Origin: Eucommia ulmoides
Lineage: Eukaryota > Streptophyta > Magnoliopsida > Garryales > Eucommiaceae
Direction of reading: 5' to 3'
NCBI GenBank assembly: GCA_016647705.1
Contig: CM028340.1
Span: 13,035,001 to 13,099,000 of the forward strand
Length of the DNA: 64,000 bases
In this document: positions 43,740 through 54,190 of the stretch, piece by piece
Layout: each line of letters begins with the position of its first letter
Position numbering within the stretch: the stretch's first letter is position 1
Position numbers and translations under genes: made by a program
The notes under the pieces: model-generated
What the model was told of the DNA's origin: nothing
Databases searched by the model: none
Seen by the model: only the letters and a program-made list of their open reading frames with translations

Positions 43740-45960
43740 AAAATCAAAGTCTTCATCTCCCCTGTTTGAGTGGTGCTTTGCATGATTTTCCGTTATGTTT
43801 CCCTATTTGACTTCATCTCCAACAACGTCATTCTTTTACCTCTCCAAGTGATGTAATCTAAATTTTTTTTGGCTGTCCCTGTTGTTTCTTTTTTCTAGAA
43901 TACGTCTCCCGATAAAACCAACTCTAAAAGTAATCCTCTATGTATCTGCATGTTGGCAGTCCACTCTTATTTATAGCTATAAATGCATGTGCACATGGGA
44001 AACCTTTGATCTGCCACTGTCGACACGAACATGACCGTCCCTCGGTGTTAACTAATTAGAATGGGCTGAATGAACTCCAAACACTCTATTACCTAATGAG
44101 CTAATGTTCCACATTCGTCAATCATTCATCAATTCGCACATCTTATTATCCTAGTATGGCGTGATCTCACCTTGTAGCTTGTTTTCTTTATCCTTTCTCT
44201 TTGCAATAAGTCCATCCATTGTATCCTTATTTTGTTGATCAACAAAATTACAGGATGGTGGCAAAATTCGCGTATCCCAGAATTAAAACACTCCTCCAGA
44301 TTGGACGTCATCTCACCATATCAGTTTCGTCTGAAAAATGCATTACTGTACTTCATAACTGATAATTCATGGACGAATATCTATACTTTTTTGCCCCCTT
44401 CGTACATTAGTTGATAGTATAGAAATTTGTACATTTCCAGCGTGTGTGCATATGCCAACCCATTCAATTTTGGACCATCATCTTCTTGAATGTCATTCTT
44501 GTTCCAGTCATCGTAGCCCTCAAGTTCATTTTCAAGTGATGCAGATAGTATGCGCGATGGCAGTGAGGGAACATGGTCTATACCCCTTGCAAAATCCCAT
44601 TGTGCCGGTCGAAAATGAATGTCATCACTATTTCTAGCTCGATAATCTTGTTGAATTTTGATGAAAACAAGAACCAATTATCATCGTTTTCTGCATTAAC
44701 AATGGCGAACGCAACTGGGAATATCCTTGCATAAAAAATGACAGAATTTTAATCCATATTGAATGTAACATTGTTATATGTCATAAAAAATGAATGTAAC
44801 GTTGTTATGTGTAAAAACATAATTTATATATGTGCCTTGGTTTTCGTCTTTTGCTGTTGCTGTTAGTAAATTTCCTTTGTACCTATGAGTCAAGAAGGTG
44901 CCGTCGAGAAACAACATGCGGCTGAAAAATCAAAATCCTTATTTGCACTCTTAGAACGCAATGAATATTCTCTTGAAGTGCTTTGTGTCCTTGTTGTATT
45001 CTAGCGCGACGTGACTGCCCGGGTTTGTCTCTCTGCATTTTTCAACATACTATTTTAATTGATTATATGACGATGAGTAGTCACCGAATATTCTATTCTT
45101 GTCTTTTTCTACCCCCATCTATGTATTTCGATATAATATATCTAGTCCATATTGTTTCCTAAAGCTGTCAACGACATCCATGGGGTGAGTTTTCGGATTT
45201 GCACGCACCTTGTCAGCAAAACACGATAATATAATGTCTGAACTTAATCTTTTGTTCCTATTTGTTTGGAATGTAGCACCGCATGTGTTGTTCTTTTACT
45301 AGACTACGAATATAGATTATATCGTTTTCACTCCTCATGTGCCCGTACACAAACCACAGGCAATTTCTTTCCTCTCGCAATACGTATGTACCTGTGACAC
45401 ATATCTTGTCATTTCTAAGATACCAAAAATTAAATCCCACATCTACCACATATTTCTACAGTGCAATGCGAAATTCGGTTATCCCTCCCTTGAATTTTTG
45501 TGCCTCTCTTTTATGCCATCAGCCCATTTTACAGACAACAGTGTTTTGTCGTTGGTAATCTGTAACATATTATCGTAACTGCCTATGTAGTCCATTTCAG
45601 CTTCACTGTCTCTGCTACTACGATCGGTGGCATGAACTATCACGTATGAAGAAGCCTCGGTAGTTACTAACTAGCCTTTCGACACACACTTCAATAAATT
45701 TGATCTTAATAATCCCCGCTAGGAAAAACATTTTCTCAAAGTCATTCTGGTCGTCAAGCATATATTTTGGACGCTCGGGGAGTGAATATGACAACTCGAG
45801 CTTTTTGCCACTTAATTCTAACCATTTGTTTTCAATTTTTGACTCAATTCTGCGATATCGCAATCATTTCTCATTCTCAGTACTGTTGTCACATTCTCGT
45901 AGTTACATAGTAATGGGATTGATGACTTATCCTAGTCAATAAAAAACATATCTCCCATGT
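43740..45960 (-). pseudogene. MULE transposase, unit 1 (vanA-like)
   Basis: Minus strand. N-terminal part (45863-45620): KKLELSYSLPERPKYMLDD, FEKMFFLAGIIKI, EVCVERLVSN, like the N-terminus of MuDR-type transposases. At about 45370-45180: VYGHMRSENDIIYIRSLVKE, then KTHPMDVVDSFRKQYGLDI, the DNA-binding region that precedes the DDE core. At 44677-44381 a spacer-like segment. At 44311-44129: SNLEECFNSGIREFCHHPVI, the conserved block after the core. At about 44033-43990: CSCRQWQIKGFPCAH, a SWIM zinc finger (C-x-C...C-x-H). The protein would cut and insert the element in the nucleus. Many frameshifts and stops separate the blocks; introns cannot be excluded for some. The DDE catalytic triad was not located. 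Confidence 0.75.
44755..44815. repeat. Motif copies inside the transposase gene, unit 1
   Basis: TATTGAATGTAACATTG at about 44757 and ATGAATGTAACGTTG at about 44789, between coding blocks of the transposase, probably in an intron. Unit 2 has the same pair plus one extra copy at 49210-49275. Confidence 0.85.
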
Positions 45961-45964
45961 CATT

Positions 45965-46640
45965 GCAAATGCATATTGAACACACACCTGATTATGTGGA
46001 TGTTGAATATAACATCCATGCATTGTGTCTTGTAGGAGTGGAATGTAACACTCATTGTTTATTTTTCAAAAAAAATGGTAGCAGTAATGTCAATGGCTTT
46101 GTGTCGTGTGCATGTGGAATGTAACACCCTCTGTTTTATTTTTCAAAAATGACAGTAGTAGGTATCTTGTGACATATGTTTTGTTCACGACGATAAAAAC
46201 ATGAAAACTTCAAGAAAATCGAAGACTTCATGAACTTCTTATTCTTGCGGAATGTAACATTCTCTATCAGTGCAAATGCATATTCAACACACACCTGGTC
46301 ATGTGGGTGTTGAATGTAACATCCCATGCATTGTGTCGTGTGGGAGTGGAATGTAACACTCATTGTTTATTTTCCAAAAAAAAATGGTAGTAGTAACGTC
46401 AATAGATTTGTGTCGTGCGTTTATGAAATATAACACTCTCTGTTTTATTTTTCAAAAATGATAGCAGTAGGTATTTTGTGAAATATGTTTTGTCCACCAC
46501 AACAAAAACATGAAAACTTGAAGAAAAATGAAAATTTTCATGTATATCTTGTCCGTATGGAATGTAACATTCTCTGTTTATTGCTCGGAATGACATCAGT
46601 AAATATCTTGTTCTCGCAAATGAACACCTTATCATATATG
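45965..46640. repeat. Two tandem copies of a 307-bp motif-bearing repeat
   Basis: GCAAATGCATATT starts at 45965 and again at 46272. Each copy contains about four GGAATGTAACA(C/T)TC or TGTTGAATGTAACATCC motifs (about 46010, 46040, 46115, 46250 and 46305, 46348, 46420, 46557). It lies directly upstream of the minus-strand transposase, so it is in promoter position. Unit 2 has a single copy (50445-50760). Confidence 0.92.
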
Positions 46641-47014
46641 GACATCAATTGTCCAGATGTTGTGATTGCATGACAAAAGATTACACAAAAAAAAAGAAAA
46701 AAATATAACTTCCATGAACGACTTTATGAAAAAATGTTTGTCCCCCGAAATAAAAGAATGGAACTTCGTCAAAATTTAAATTTGAATACTTATCTTCTGT
46801 CGATGATCACAAACAGAGGTGTATACGTAAAAAATAAATGATTTTTTGCATACCTGTTTTGCTTTGGAAATTTGAATCTATGAAATGATGATTGTTGAAT
46901 ACCGACAATGCTCGATCGGTGATTCTTCGACTTCGGCTCTCTCGATTGGAATACTAAAATGTGTTTGAGAGTGCTCAATCTATGCTTCTCCGATCTCTGT
47001 TCTCTGGATTGATT

Positions 47015-47292
47015 TAGAGAAATTAAATTAAAGAAATAATATAAAAAAAGGAAATATAATATACATAAATTTTGGACATTAAATTCATAGAATTATAGAA
47101 ATAATATATTGACATTAAATTTAGTAATATTTCTTTAATATTAAATTTTTAAAATTAAATTAAAGAAATAATATAAAAAATCAAATATAATATACGAAAA
47201 TTATGAACATTAAAACATATGGATATCAAATTTATTAATAATAAATTTAAAGGAATTTAGATTAAAGAAATAATATAATGAGAAAATATAAT
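47015..47292. repeat. Helitron-type AT-rich array fragment
   Basis: GAAATTAAATTAAAGAAATA, GGAAATATAATATACATAAA and GACATTAAATTTAGTAATAT are the same words as in the arrays at 5130-5856 and 39610-40140. Probably the right half of the array interrupted at 40140. Confidence 0.7.
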
Positions 47293-47541
47293 ATAGCGAA
47301 ATAGGACGAGGAATTGAAATTGTTGATGGATATTGCACTAGGTTTGCAATGAAAAATGGGAGGTGCGCAATGGAGGTACGATTCAATGGTCAAAGGTATT
47401 AGGGCGATGAAGTTAGAGATCCAGCGTATCAATAGGCTCGTCTCGAGTTTGCGAGATGAGATCGAGATGTTAAGGAATCAGCTAGGTCCTGGTTATTTTA
47501 CACCTGCCCCCAGCGAATCGTTTGTCTACATGGTGCACTGA
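47293..47541 (+). pseudogene. Tail exon of the DUF1985-like gene, unit 2
   Basis: The frame is open from the ATG at 47356 to the TGA at 47539: MGGAQWRYDSMVKGIRAMKL, then EIQRINRLVSSLRDEIEM and LRNQLGPGYFTPAPS. It is the same coiled-coil tail as unit 1 (42838-43084) but with the Trp codons kept. Upstream of 47356 two stops (TAG, TGA) interrupt it, and the remainder of the gene is absent because unit 2 starts inside this exon. The heptad pattern of hydrophobic residues suggests oligomerisation. Confidence 0.6.
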
Positions 47542-47754
47542 AGCCCATGTTCGTATTTATTTTTTATCGATTTGGTTTTTTCTTTTTATTTTGGTCCAAA
47601 TACATTTATTTTGATAAGCCTTTTGTGTCTATAATATACTACTTCCTCTGGTTTTGATTCGTCGAAACCAATATGTTTAATACATGTTTTGACACAACGT
47701 CAACTGTGTTGATATTCTAGTTGTGTATTATTGTTGAATGCCAAACAAAATACA

Positions 47755-48000
47755 TGTGCTTTGAATGTTACATGCAACATTGCCTTCGGATGTTGAATGT
47801 AATATGCACATAGAGAATACATGGTTTGACTGTACGTGTTGAGAGTAACATGGCTTTGCATGGATGTTACATTCAATATTGCATTGGATGTTGAATGTAA
47901 CATGCACATAAAGCACGGTTGTTGTACGTGTTGAATGTAACATGGCTTTTCCTAGATGTTACATTCAACATTGCTTTTTGATGTTGAATGTAACGTGCAC
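47755..48000. repeat. Motif cluster at the transposase 3' side, unit 2
   Basis: Copies at about 47761, 47790, 47837, 47863 (inverted), 47889, 47929, 47956 (inverted) and 47981. A perfect 15-bp inverted repeat is formed by TGTTGAATGTAACAT (47929-47943) and ATGTTACATTCAACA (47956-47970) around a 12-nt loop. Confidence 0.95.
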
Positions 48001-48199
48001 ATGACACATGGTTTAAAATGGCATTTTTGACTAAGTGTGTTATGAAAAAATAACCCTAATGTAAAACTGTTTTAATATAGTGGGAAAACAACTGTAACTA
48101 TTCCCCAAAACAATAAAGACACTGTATGTTTTATTTCTGTTCAGAAACAATTTACAACAAATGGATTTTATTTGGTACGAATGAAAGAAAAAAATCAAA

Positions 48200-50420
48200 G
48201 TCTTCATCTCCCCTATTCGAGTGGTACTTTGCGTGATTTCCCGTTATGTCTCCCCATTTGACTGCATCTCCTGCAACATCATTCTTTTACATCTCCAAGT
48301 GATGCAATCTAAAATTATTTTGGCCGTCCCGATTTTTTTCTTTCTTTCTAGAATACGTCTCCCAATAAAACTAACTCCAAAAGTAATCCTCTATGTATCT
48401 GAGTATTGGTAGTCCATTCGTATTTATAGCTATAAATGCATGTGCACATGGGAAACCTTTTATTTGCCACTGTCGACACGAACATGACCGTCCCTCGGTG
48501 TTAACTAATTAGAATGGGCTGAATGAACTCCAAACACTCCATTACCTGATGAGCTAATGTTCTACATTCATCATTCATTCATCAATTCGCACATCTTATT
48601 CTCCTAATATGGTATGATCGCACCTTGTAGCTTGTTTGCTTCATCCCTTCTCTCTGCCATAAGTCCATCCATTGTATCCTTATCTTGTTGATCAACAAAA
48701 TTATAAGAAGGTGGCAAAATTTTCTTATCCAAGAATTAAAACACTCCGCCAGATTGGATGTAATCTCCCCGTATCAGTTTCCTCCAAAAAATGCATTACT
48801 GTACTTCATGACTGAGAATTCATGGATGCATCTCTACACTTTTATGCCCCCCTCGAACATTAGTTGATCGTATAGCAATTTGTACATTTCCAGTGTGTGT
48901 GTGTATATTCCAACCCATTCAATTTTGGGTCATCATCTTCTTGAATGCCGTACTTGTGCCAGTCATCGCAGCCCTCAATTTCATTTTCAAGTGATACAGA
49001 TAGTATGCGTGATGGGAGTGAGGGAACACGATCTATACCCCTTGCAAAATCCCATTGTGTCGGTCGGAAATGAATCTAATCACTACTTCTAGCTCGACGA
49101 TCTTCTTGAATTCTGATGAAAACTAGAGGTAATTATCATTGTTTTCTGCATTAACAATGGCGAACTCAACTGGGAGCATCCTAGCATAAAAAATGGCAGA
49201 ATTTTAATCCATGTTGAATGTAACAAATGTTGAATGTAACATTGTTACATGTTATAAAAAATGAATGTAACGTTGTTATATGTAAAAACAAAATTGATAT
49301 ACGTGCCTTGGTTTTCTTCTTTTGCTGTTGCTGTTAGTAAATTTACCTTGTACTTATCGGTCAAGAAGGTGCCGTTGAGAAACAACACGGGGCAGAAAAA
49401 TCAAAATCCGTATATGCATGTTTAGAACGCAATGAATATTTTCTTGAAGTGCTTTGTGTCCTTGTCGTATTCTAGCACGATGCGACTGCCCAGGTTTATC
49501 TCTCTGTATTTTTGAACATACCATTTAATTGATTATAATGATGAGTAGTCACCGAATACGCTATTTTTGGCTTTTTCTACCCCATCTATGTATTTCGATA
49601 CGATATATCTAGTCCATATTGTTTCCTAAAGCTGTCAACGACATCTACGGGGTGAGTTTTTGGATTTGTACGCACCTCGTCAACAAAACACGATGATGTA
49701 ATATCTGAACTTAATCGTTTGTTCCTGTTTGTCTGGAATGTAGCACCACATGTGTATTCTATTACTAGACTACAATTGTAGATTATGCCGTTTTCACTCC
49801 TCATGTGCCCGTGCACAAATCACAGGCAATTTCTTTCCTCTCGCAATACGTATGTAGTTGTGACACGTATCTTGTCATTTCTAAGATACCAAAAATTAAA
49901 TCCCACCTCTAATGCATATTTCTACAGTGCAATGCGAAATTCTCTTGTCCCTCCCCTGAACTTTTGCGCCTCTCTTGTATGCCATCAGCCCATTTTGCGG
50001 ACAACAGCGTTTTGTCGTTGGTAATCTGTAACGTATTATCGTATCTGCCTATGTTATCCATTTCAGCTTCACTGTCTCCACTACTATGATCGGTAGCATG
50101 AACTATTGCGTATGAGGATGCCTTGGTAGATTCGCTTGAGTTACTAACTAGCCTTTCGACACAAACTTCAATAAATTCGATCTTCATAATCCCCGGTAGG
50201 AAAAACATTTCCTCAAAGTCATTCTAGTCGTCAAGCATATATTTTGGATGCTCAGGGAGTGAATATGACAACTTGAGCTTTTTGCCACTTAATTTTGACC
50301 ATTTGTTTTCAATTTTTGACTCAATTCCACGATATCGCAATCATTTCTCATTCTCAGCACTGTTGTCACGTTCTCGTAGTTGCACAGTAATGAGATTGAT
50401 GACTTCATCCTATTCATTAA
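48200..50420 (-). pseudogene. MULE transposase, unit 2 (vanA-like)
   Basis: The same order of blocks as unit 1: N-terminal LSYSLPE-type and MFFLPGIMKIEFIEVCVERL at about 50280-50150; HMRSENGIIYNCSLVIE and NPKTHPVDVVDSFRKQYGLD at 49816-49590; the SWIM finger CSCRQWQIKGFPCAHAFIAI at about 48488-48436, intact. Relative to unit 1 some positions are better kept and others worse, so both copies are independently decaying. It is flanked by motif clusters on both sides, as in unit 1. Confidence 0.75.
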
Positions 50421-50740
50421 AAAAATATATCTCTCCTGTCATTGCAAATGCATATTAAACACACACCTAATCATGTGGATGTTGAATATAACATCCATGC
50501 ATTGTGTCGTGTAGGAGTGGAATGTAACACTCATTGTTTATTTTTTTAAAAAAATGGTAGCAGTAATGTCAATGGATTTGTGTCGTGTACATGTGGAATG
50601 TAACACCCTCTGTTTTATTTTTCAAAAATGATAGCAGTAGGTATCATGTGAAATATTTTTTTCTTCACCACAATAAAAACTTGAAAACTTTAAGAAAAAC
50701 AAAGACTTCATGAATGTCTTATTCATGTGTAATGTAACAC
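49208..50740. repeat. Motif copies within and upstream of the unit 2 transposase
   Basis: Three copies at 49212-49275 (two abutting: TGTTGAATGTAACAAATG then TTGAATGTAACATTG). Four to five at 50479-50735 (TGTTGAATATAACATCC, GGAATGTAACACTC, GGAATGTAACACCC, GTAATGTAACACTC). Confidence 0.9.
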
Positions 50741-50768
50741 TCTCTGTTAGTGAAAATGCATATTCAAC

Positions 50769-52439
50769 GTTGAGGTGGCCAATTAGGACCTCAATCAGCC
50801 AGATCTGGCCAATTGGAACTGAGATTTGGTCACCACAGTCAAGGGATGGAGGAACCGAGAGTAAGGTCAACAGAGAGGTAGATCTGGGAACGATGGTGAT
50901 GGAGACGATGACGACGGTTGGTGAGGTGCGACCTGACGGAGACAACGACAACGACTTCTCTTGATCCGGTACGTCTCTCTCTCTTTCTTTCGCTCTCTAT
51001 ATTTCGATTTTGGGTTTGAAATTGAATCAATTTTGGATTTAGAAATTGAAACTTTTCATGATTTGAATTAGAGAACAATTACCACATTTTTTTGCAAAGG
51101 TGGACGTCGGTGTTTGGAGACGATAAAGGTCGGCGACGTTCGGATCTGGATGCGATGGTACTGTGTCCTTTTTCTCCCTCTCCCTGTTTGTTATGTTTTT
51201 AGTATAGATTTAAATAATGTGTTTTGTTTACTGTTTTGTTCCCAATTCTATTTTGTTTTGTGTTTTGTGTTCTGCTTACTATTTTGTTTTGTGTTCTGTT
51301 TGTTTTTGTGTTTTGTGTTTTGTTTACTATCACACCCCACCGTCAAGGTCTTGGTCTCATCACCGATCTACTTTCTACCCATCACTACCCTTTTCCATCA
51401 CATCCCCGTTCATTTTACCCTTCTTGACACCACCTGACTGCCACCTGCCCAACCACACCTCTCTGTGACCTAGTTGTCGCCGACAACTGCATCAGAAGCA
51501 TACAATGCCACCTGTATCTGTAATTTGAATTTTATTATCTTTATCTTTCCCTTGTGATTTTTTCCAAACTCCCTCAGTGGCAGATACCCTAAGTTGACTC
51601 TCATTGTGTTGTATAAGCCTGCGAAGTCCAAAAGATACTCGGTGTCTCATTAATAAATTTAATCAGTTCTATACTATGATTTTTTTTTTGTTTCTTGAAT
51701 TAAAGAATCCCTCAATTTATCATTTTAACCTTGATTGTTTGCAGATATTATTCTCTGGTTCAATCGTTTCTTGCTTCTTTATTCATTATGGCAACTAGTA
51801 AGTTTCGTATAACATTTAGGTCCTTTTTTTTTTTTTTACATTAAGTGCTAGTGTGCTACAATTTGGTTAACCTATTGCCATTAATCAGTAGTAATCAATT
51901 TTTTTTCACAGTATGTATGTTTTATTGTGTTCCATTGATTTGAATATCTAATGGTGCACGAGTTTTTCAACAAGGCTGTAACTCGAGAATTCATGTGATA
52001 TTGGGATGTTCTCCAAACTGACTAATGCCTACTGTTTGGTTGCAATTGGAGTTTTTGAGAACTTCTACACGTACTCTACTTTGTCTATTTGTTTCTTGAT
52101 TGCAAGTGCATTATTTGTTAAAATAGAATGATAGCAAATGATTATCTTGATTACAGCACATTTGAGGCTGAGTTAGTATTTTATTCATTTTCATTTTCCA
52201 AATTAAGTCCTTAACCTTTGAATAGTGTATGAAGAAGGAGAAGATGAAGAGTGAGGTGGATTGATGATGAAATATAATCGAGTAAAATTAGAATAAAGAA
52301 CCTATGTGATACAATGTTAAGAGTTGAAGGAGTTGGTTGAGAAAATTAAAACATTGGGGAAACTATTTGACAGTAACCCATAAAACTTTAAGGACCAATA
52401 CCAATTTTATTTCATCATTGGATTGATGATGAAATATCT
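50769..52439. other. Unassigned sequence right of the MULE
   Basis: No assignable gene. 50830-50965 is GC-richer than its surroundings and ends in CCG|GTACGT followed by a CT tract, like a leader exon with a donor site. 51105-51160 has a similar look (GATGCGATG|GTACTG). 51215-51340 is a TTTTGTGTTCTGTTT-type low-complexity stretch that generates Phe/Cys-rich frames. Possibly interior of the CACTA element whose end is at 54190. Confidence 0.3.
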
Positions 52440-52735
52440 CAATTGTTTGTTGTTTCTGTTTCTATTGTTGTTTCTGTTTCGGTTTGCTGTTTTTGTTTTT
52501 GTTTATGTTTGCTGTTTCTGTTTTTGTTTCTATTTGCTGTTTCTGTTTGTTGTTTCTGTTTCTATTTTTGGTTTCTGTTTCTATTTGCTGTTTCTGTTTC
52601 TGTTTCTGTTTATGTTTGTTGTTTTTGTTTATGTTTCTGTTTGTTGTTTCCGTTTCTGTTTGCTGTTTCTGTTTGCTGTTTCTGTATGTTGTTTCTATTT
52701 GTTGTTTCCGTTTCTATTTGTTGTTTCTGTTTCCG
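52440..52735. repeat. (GTTTCTGTTTGCT)n minisatellite
   Basis: About 300 bp built from TTTCTGTTTGCTGTTTCTG and TTTATGTTTG variants with a 6/12-bp sub-period. The long Phe/Val/Cys frames in all three plus-strand phases here are artefacts of this repeat. Confidence 0.93.
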
Positions 52736-52810
52736 TTAACATCTCATCTCAGTCGGTTCATCTGCAGGCTAGGCGGTAGAGCTTCTTCGGCGTAGGGTAA
52801 TTTCTGGTCG

Positions 52811-53638
52811 ATGGCGTCGTCGAGAATCATATCTGAGTTTTCGGATCTTGTCCTCCTCGATCTTAATGTTAGGTTGGTTTTGATTTGTTCTCATTTTTCC
52901 CTAATTGATTTGGTGTTGGTTGGTTTGTTGGCTGGTTCCAGGTCATCAATTGTTGGGGGGAGGGGGGGGGGGGGGGGGGTTTCGTCAGGGGCCGTTTGGT
53001 TGCTGGCATTGTACACAGATTTTGCTTGGTTTTTTGTTTCTCTGTTTTTCTCAAAGCTACTTGAAACATATAAAACAAACAGAAGAATTTTGCAATTGCA
53101 AAAACAGAGAGTTTTGGTACATTTTTGCTACAATATATACAGGATACAAGTTTATACTGAGTTAAAGCAGAGTTTTTTGATCATCTCTGCTCCTAGGGAG
53201 CAAGTGACAACGTTTCTCAATCATTTTTGAGTTTTGGTACATTTTTAAGTTGTTGATTTTTTTTAAGCTACCGATTCTTTAGCTATAGTTTTTTTTTTGT
53301 TTTTTATTTTATTTTATTTTATTTTATTTTGTATACCTGCTGATTTGTCGGGTATTGGGTTTTTGAAACTATTATTTTAGCTATTTTTTTTTTTGTTTTT
53401 TCAGGAGTTCATTTCTCAGGGAGCAAGGTCATTCGGCACAACATTTCGGAAAATAGTATGTCTATTATTTTAATTCAATTTATACCTTGATGGTCAATTA
53501 TTGTATGTGATATAGATGAAAATTCAATAATTGCAGGCTCGGGTAGGATTGATCTACATCAGATCACACATCAGAGGGCAAATGGGCAATGGATATCGCT
53601 TATCATCTGTAGCTTGTTTCTTAGTTATTTTATACTGA
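52811..53638 (+). CDS. Three-exon small gene model, unknown function (69 aa)
   Basis: Exon 1 is 52811-52867 (MASSRIISEFSDLVLLDLN), ending at a GTTAGG donor. Exon 2 is 53405-53455 (EFISQGARSFGTTFRKI), with TTTTTTCAG acceptor and GTATGT donor. Exon 3 is 53537-53638 (begins ARVGLIYIRSHIRGQMG), with TTGCAG acceptor, ending in TGA. All junctions are phase 0 and the joined frame is open, which is unusual in this decayed region. Exon 2 is Ser/Arg/Phe-rich, and the C-terminal end (SSVACFLVILY) is hydrophobic. I do not recognise the family. It sits between a minisatellite and the subterminal repeats of a CACTA end, so it may be a host gene fragment captured by the transposon. Exons were called by eye, without transcript support. 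Confidence 0.4.
52957..52980. repeat. Poly-G run in the first intron
   Basis: GGGGGGAGG followed by about 17 G in a row. Confidence 0.95.
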
Positions 53639-53819
53639 TGTTTCGTAAGACATTTTGTTTTTTTGGTCATATTAATGTTTAAGAATATTGGTATATTTTG
53701 GCTATTTGACTTTTAATGCAATTGTATAGTTTTGGTTATTTTTTGTTGATTGGTTGATGGTTATAAATTAACATTCATAGCTTTAAGTAGAGTAATTTGA
53801 TGCATATTTTATTTTTGTA

Positions 53820-54190
53820 GCCAATGTATTTCTTGAAAAAAATTATTTTTTGGCTACAAAAATAATTTCGTCGCCAAAAGAATTCTCACCATTTTAGTTA
53901 TTTTTTGGTGACGAAAATTTTCGTTGCCAAAAAATTATCCTCGTGATTTTTAATTACTCTTTGGCTACGAAATAAATTTATTAGCTACAAATTTAGCTAC
54001 GAAATGATTTGTCGCGAATAGTAGTCTTGTGCGACAAACTAACAATTCGTCGCCAAAAATATTTTGCTACGGCACATAGGCTAGGAAATTGGACCAGTAA
54101 TTTTTTTGTCGCTAAAATATTTTCGCTACGAAATTAGGGCTTTAGCTACAAAAAAATTTTGTAGCCAAAACCCATTTTTCTTGTAGTGAC
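53820..54190. mobile_element. CACTA (En/Spm) right terminus with subterminal repeats
   Basis: Ends TTTTTCTTGTAGTG at 54190, the inverted form of CACTACAAGAAAA. Over the preceding 350 bp, words such as GGCTACAAAA, TAGCTACAAA, TCGTCGCCAAAA, GGTGACGAAA and GCTACGAAAT recur in both orientations, as in the transposase-binding subterminal region of this superfamily. I did not find the left terminus, so the extent is unknown. Confidence 0.82.

Larger units (their letters stand above)
40141..47014. mobile_element. VANDAL-like Mutator-like element (two genes plus motif clusters)
   Basis: Contains a plus-strand DUF1985-like gene (about 40.8-43.1 kb) and a minus-strand MULE transposase (about 43.7-45.95 kb), arranged tail to tail. 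Its non-coding sequence is filled with TGTTGAATGTAACA motifs. Outer limits are set by the Helitron AT array on both sides (ends 40140, resumes 47015); AGAGAAATA at about 40129 and AGAGAAATT at about 47012 could be an 8-of-9 target duplication. I see no long terminal inverted repeat, consistent with the non-TIR MULE group to which VANDAL belongs. The limits are inferred, not proven. Confidence 0.6.
42830..50768. repeat. Direct repeat of about 3.47 kb (MULE unit 1 and unit 2)
   Basis: Unit 1 (about 42830-46290) and unit 2 (about 47293-50768) align nearly end to end by eye with an offset of about 4460 bp. They share the tail exon of the plus-strand gene, the motif clusters and the whole minus-strand transposase. 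Unit 2 begins in the middle of an exon (GCGAAATAGGAC against GCGAAATGGGAC) and ends at CATATTCAAC. The separating sequence (46.3-47.29 kb) includes the second copy of a 307-bp repeat and a Helitron-type AT array. Confidence 0.93.

Noticed and set aside
50710-50964. 84-codon plus frame, Thr/Met/Asp-rich.
   Set aside because: Starts inside the MULE motif region and crosses its breakpoint into unrelated sequence; no domain, although the 3' part may be a captured leader exon.
51114-51468. Overlapping Phe/Cys-rich frames.
   Set aside because: Derived from a TTTTGTGTTCTG-type simple repeat; mutually exclusive frames, no motif.
52423-52795. Three overlapping Phe/Val/Cys-rich frames of about 100 codons.
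   Set aside because: All arise from one GTTTCTG minisatellite being open in every phase.
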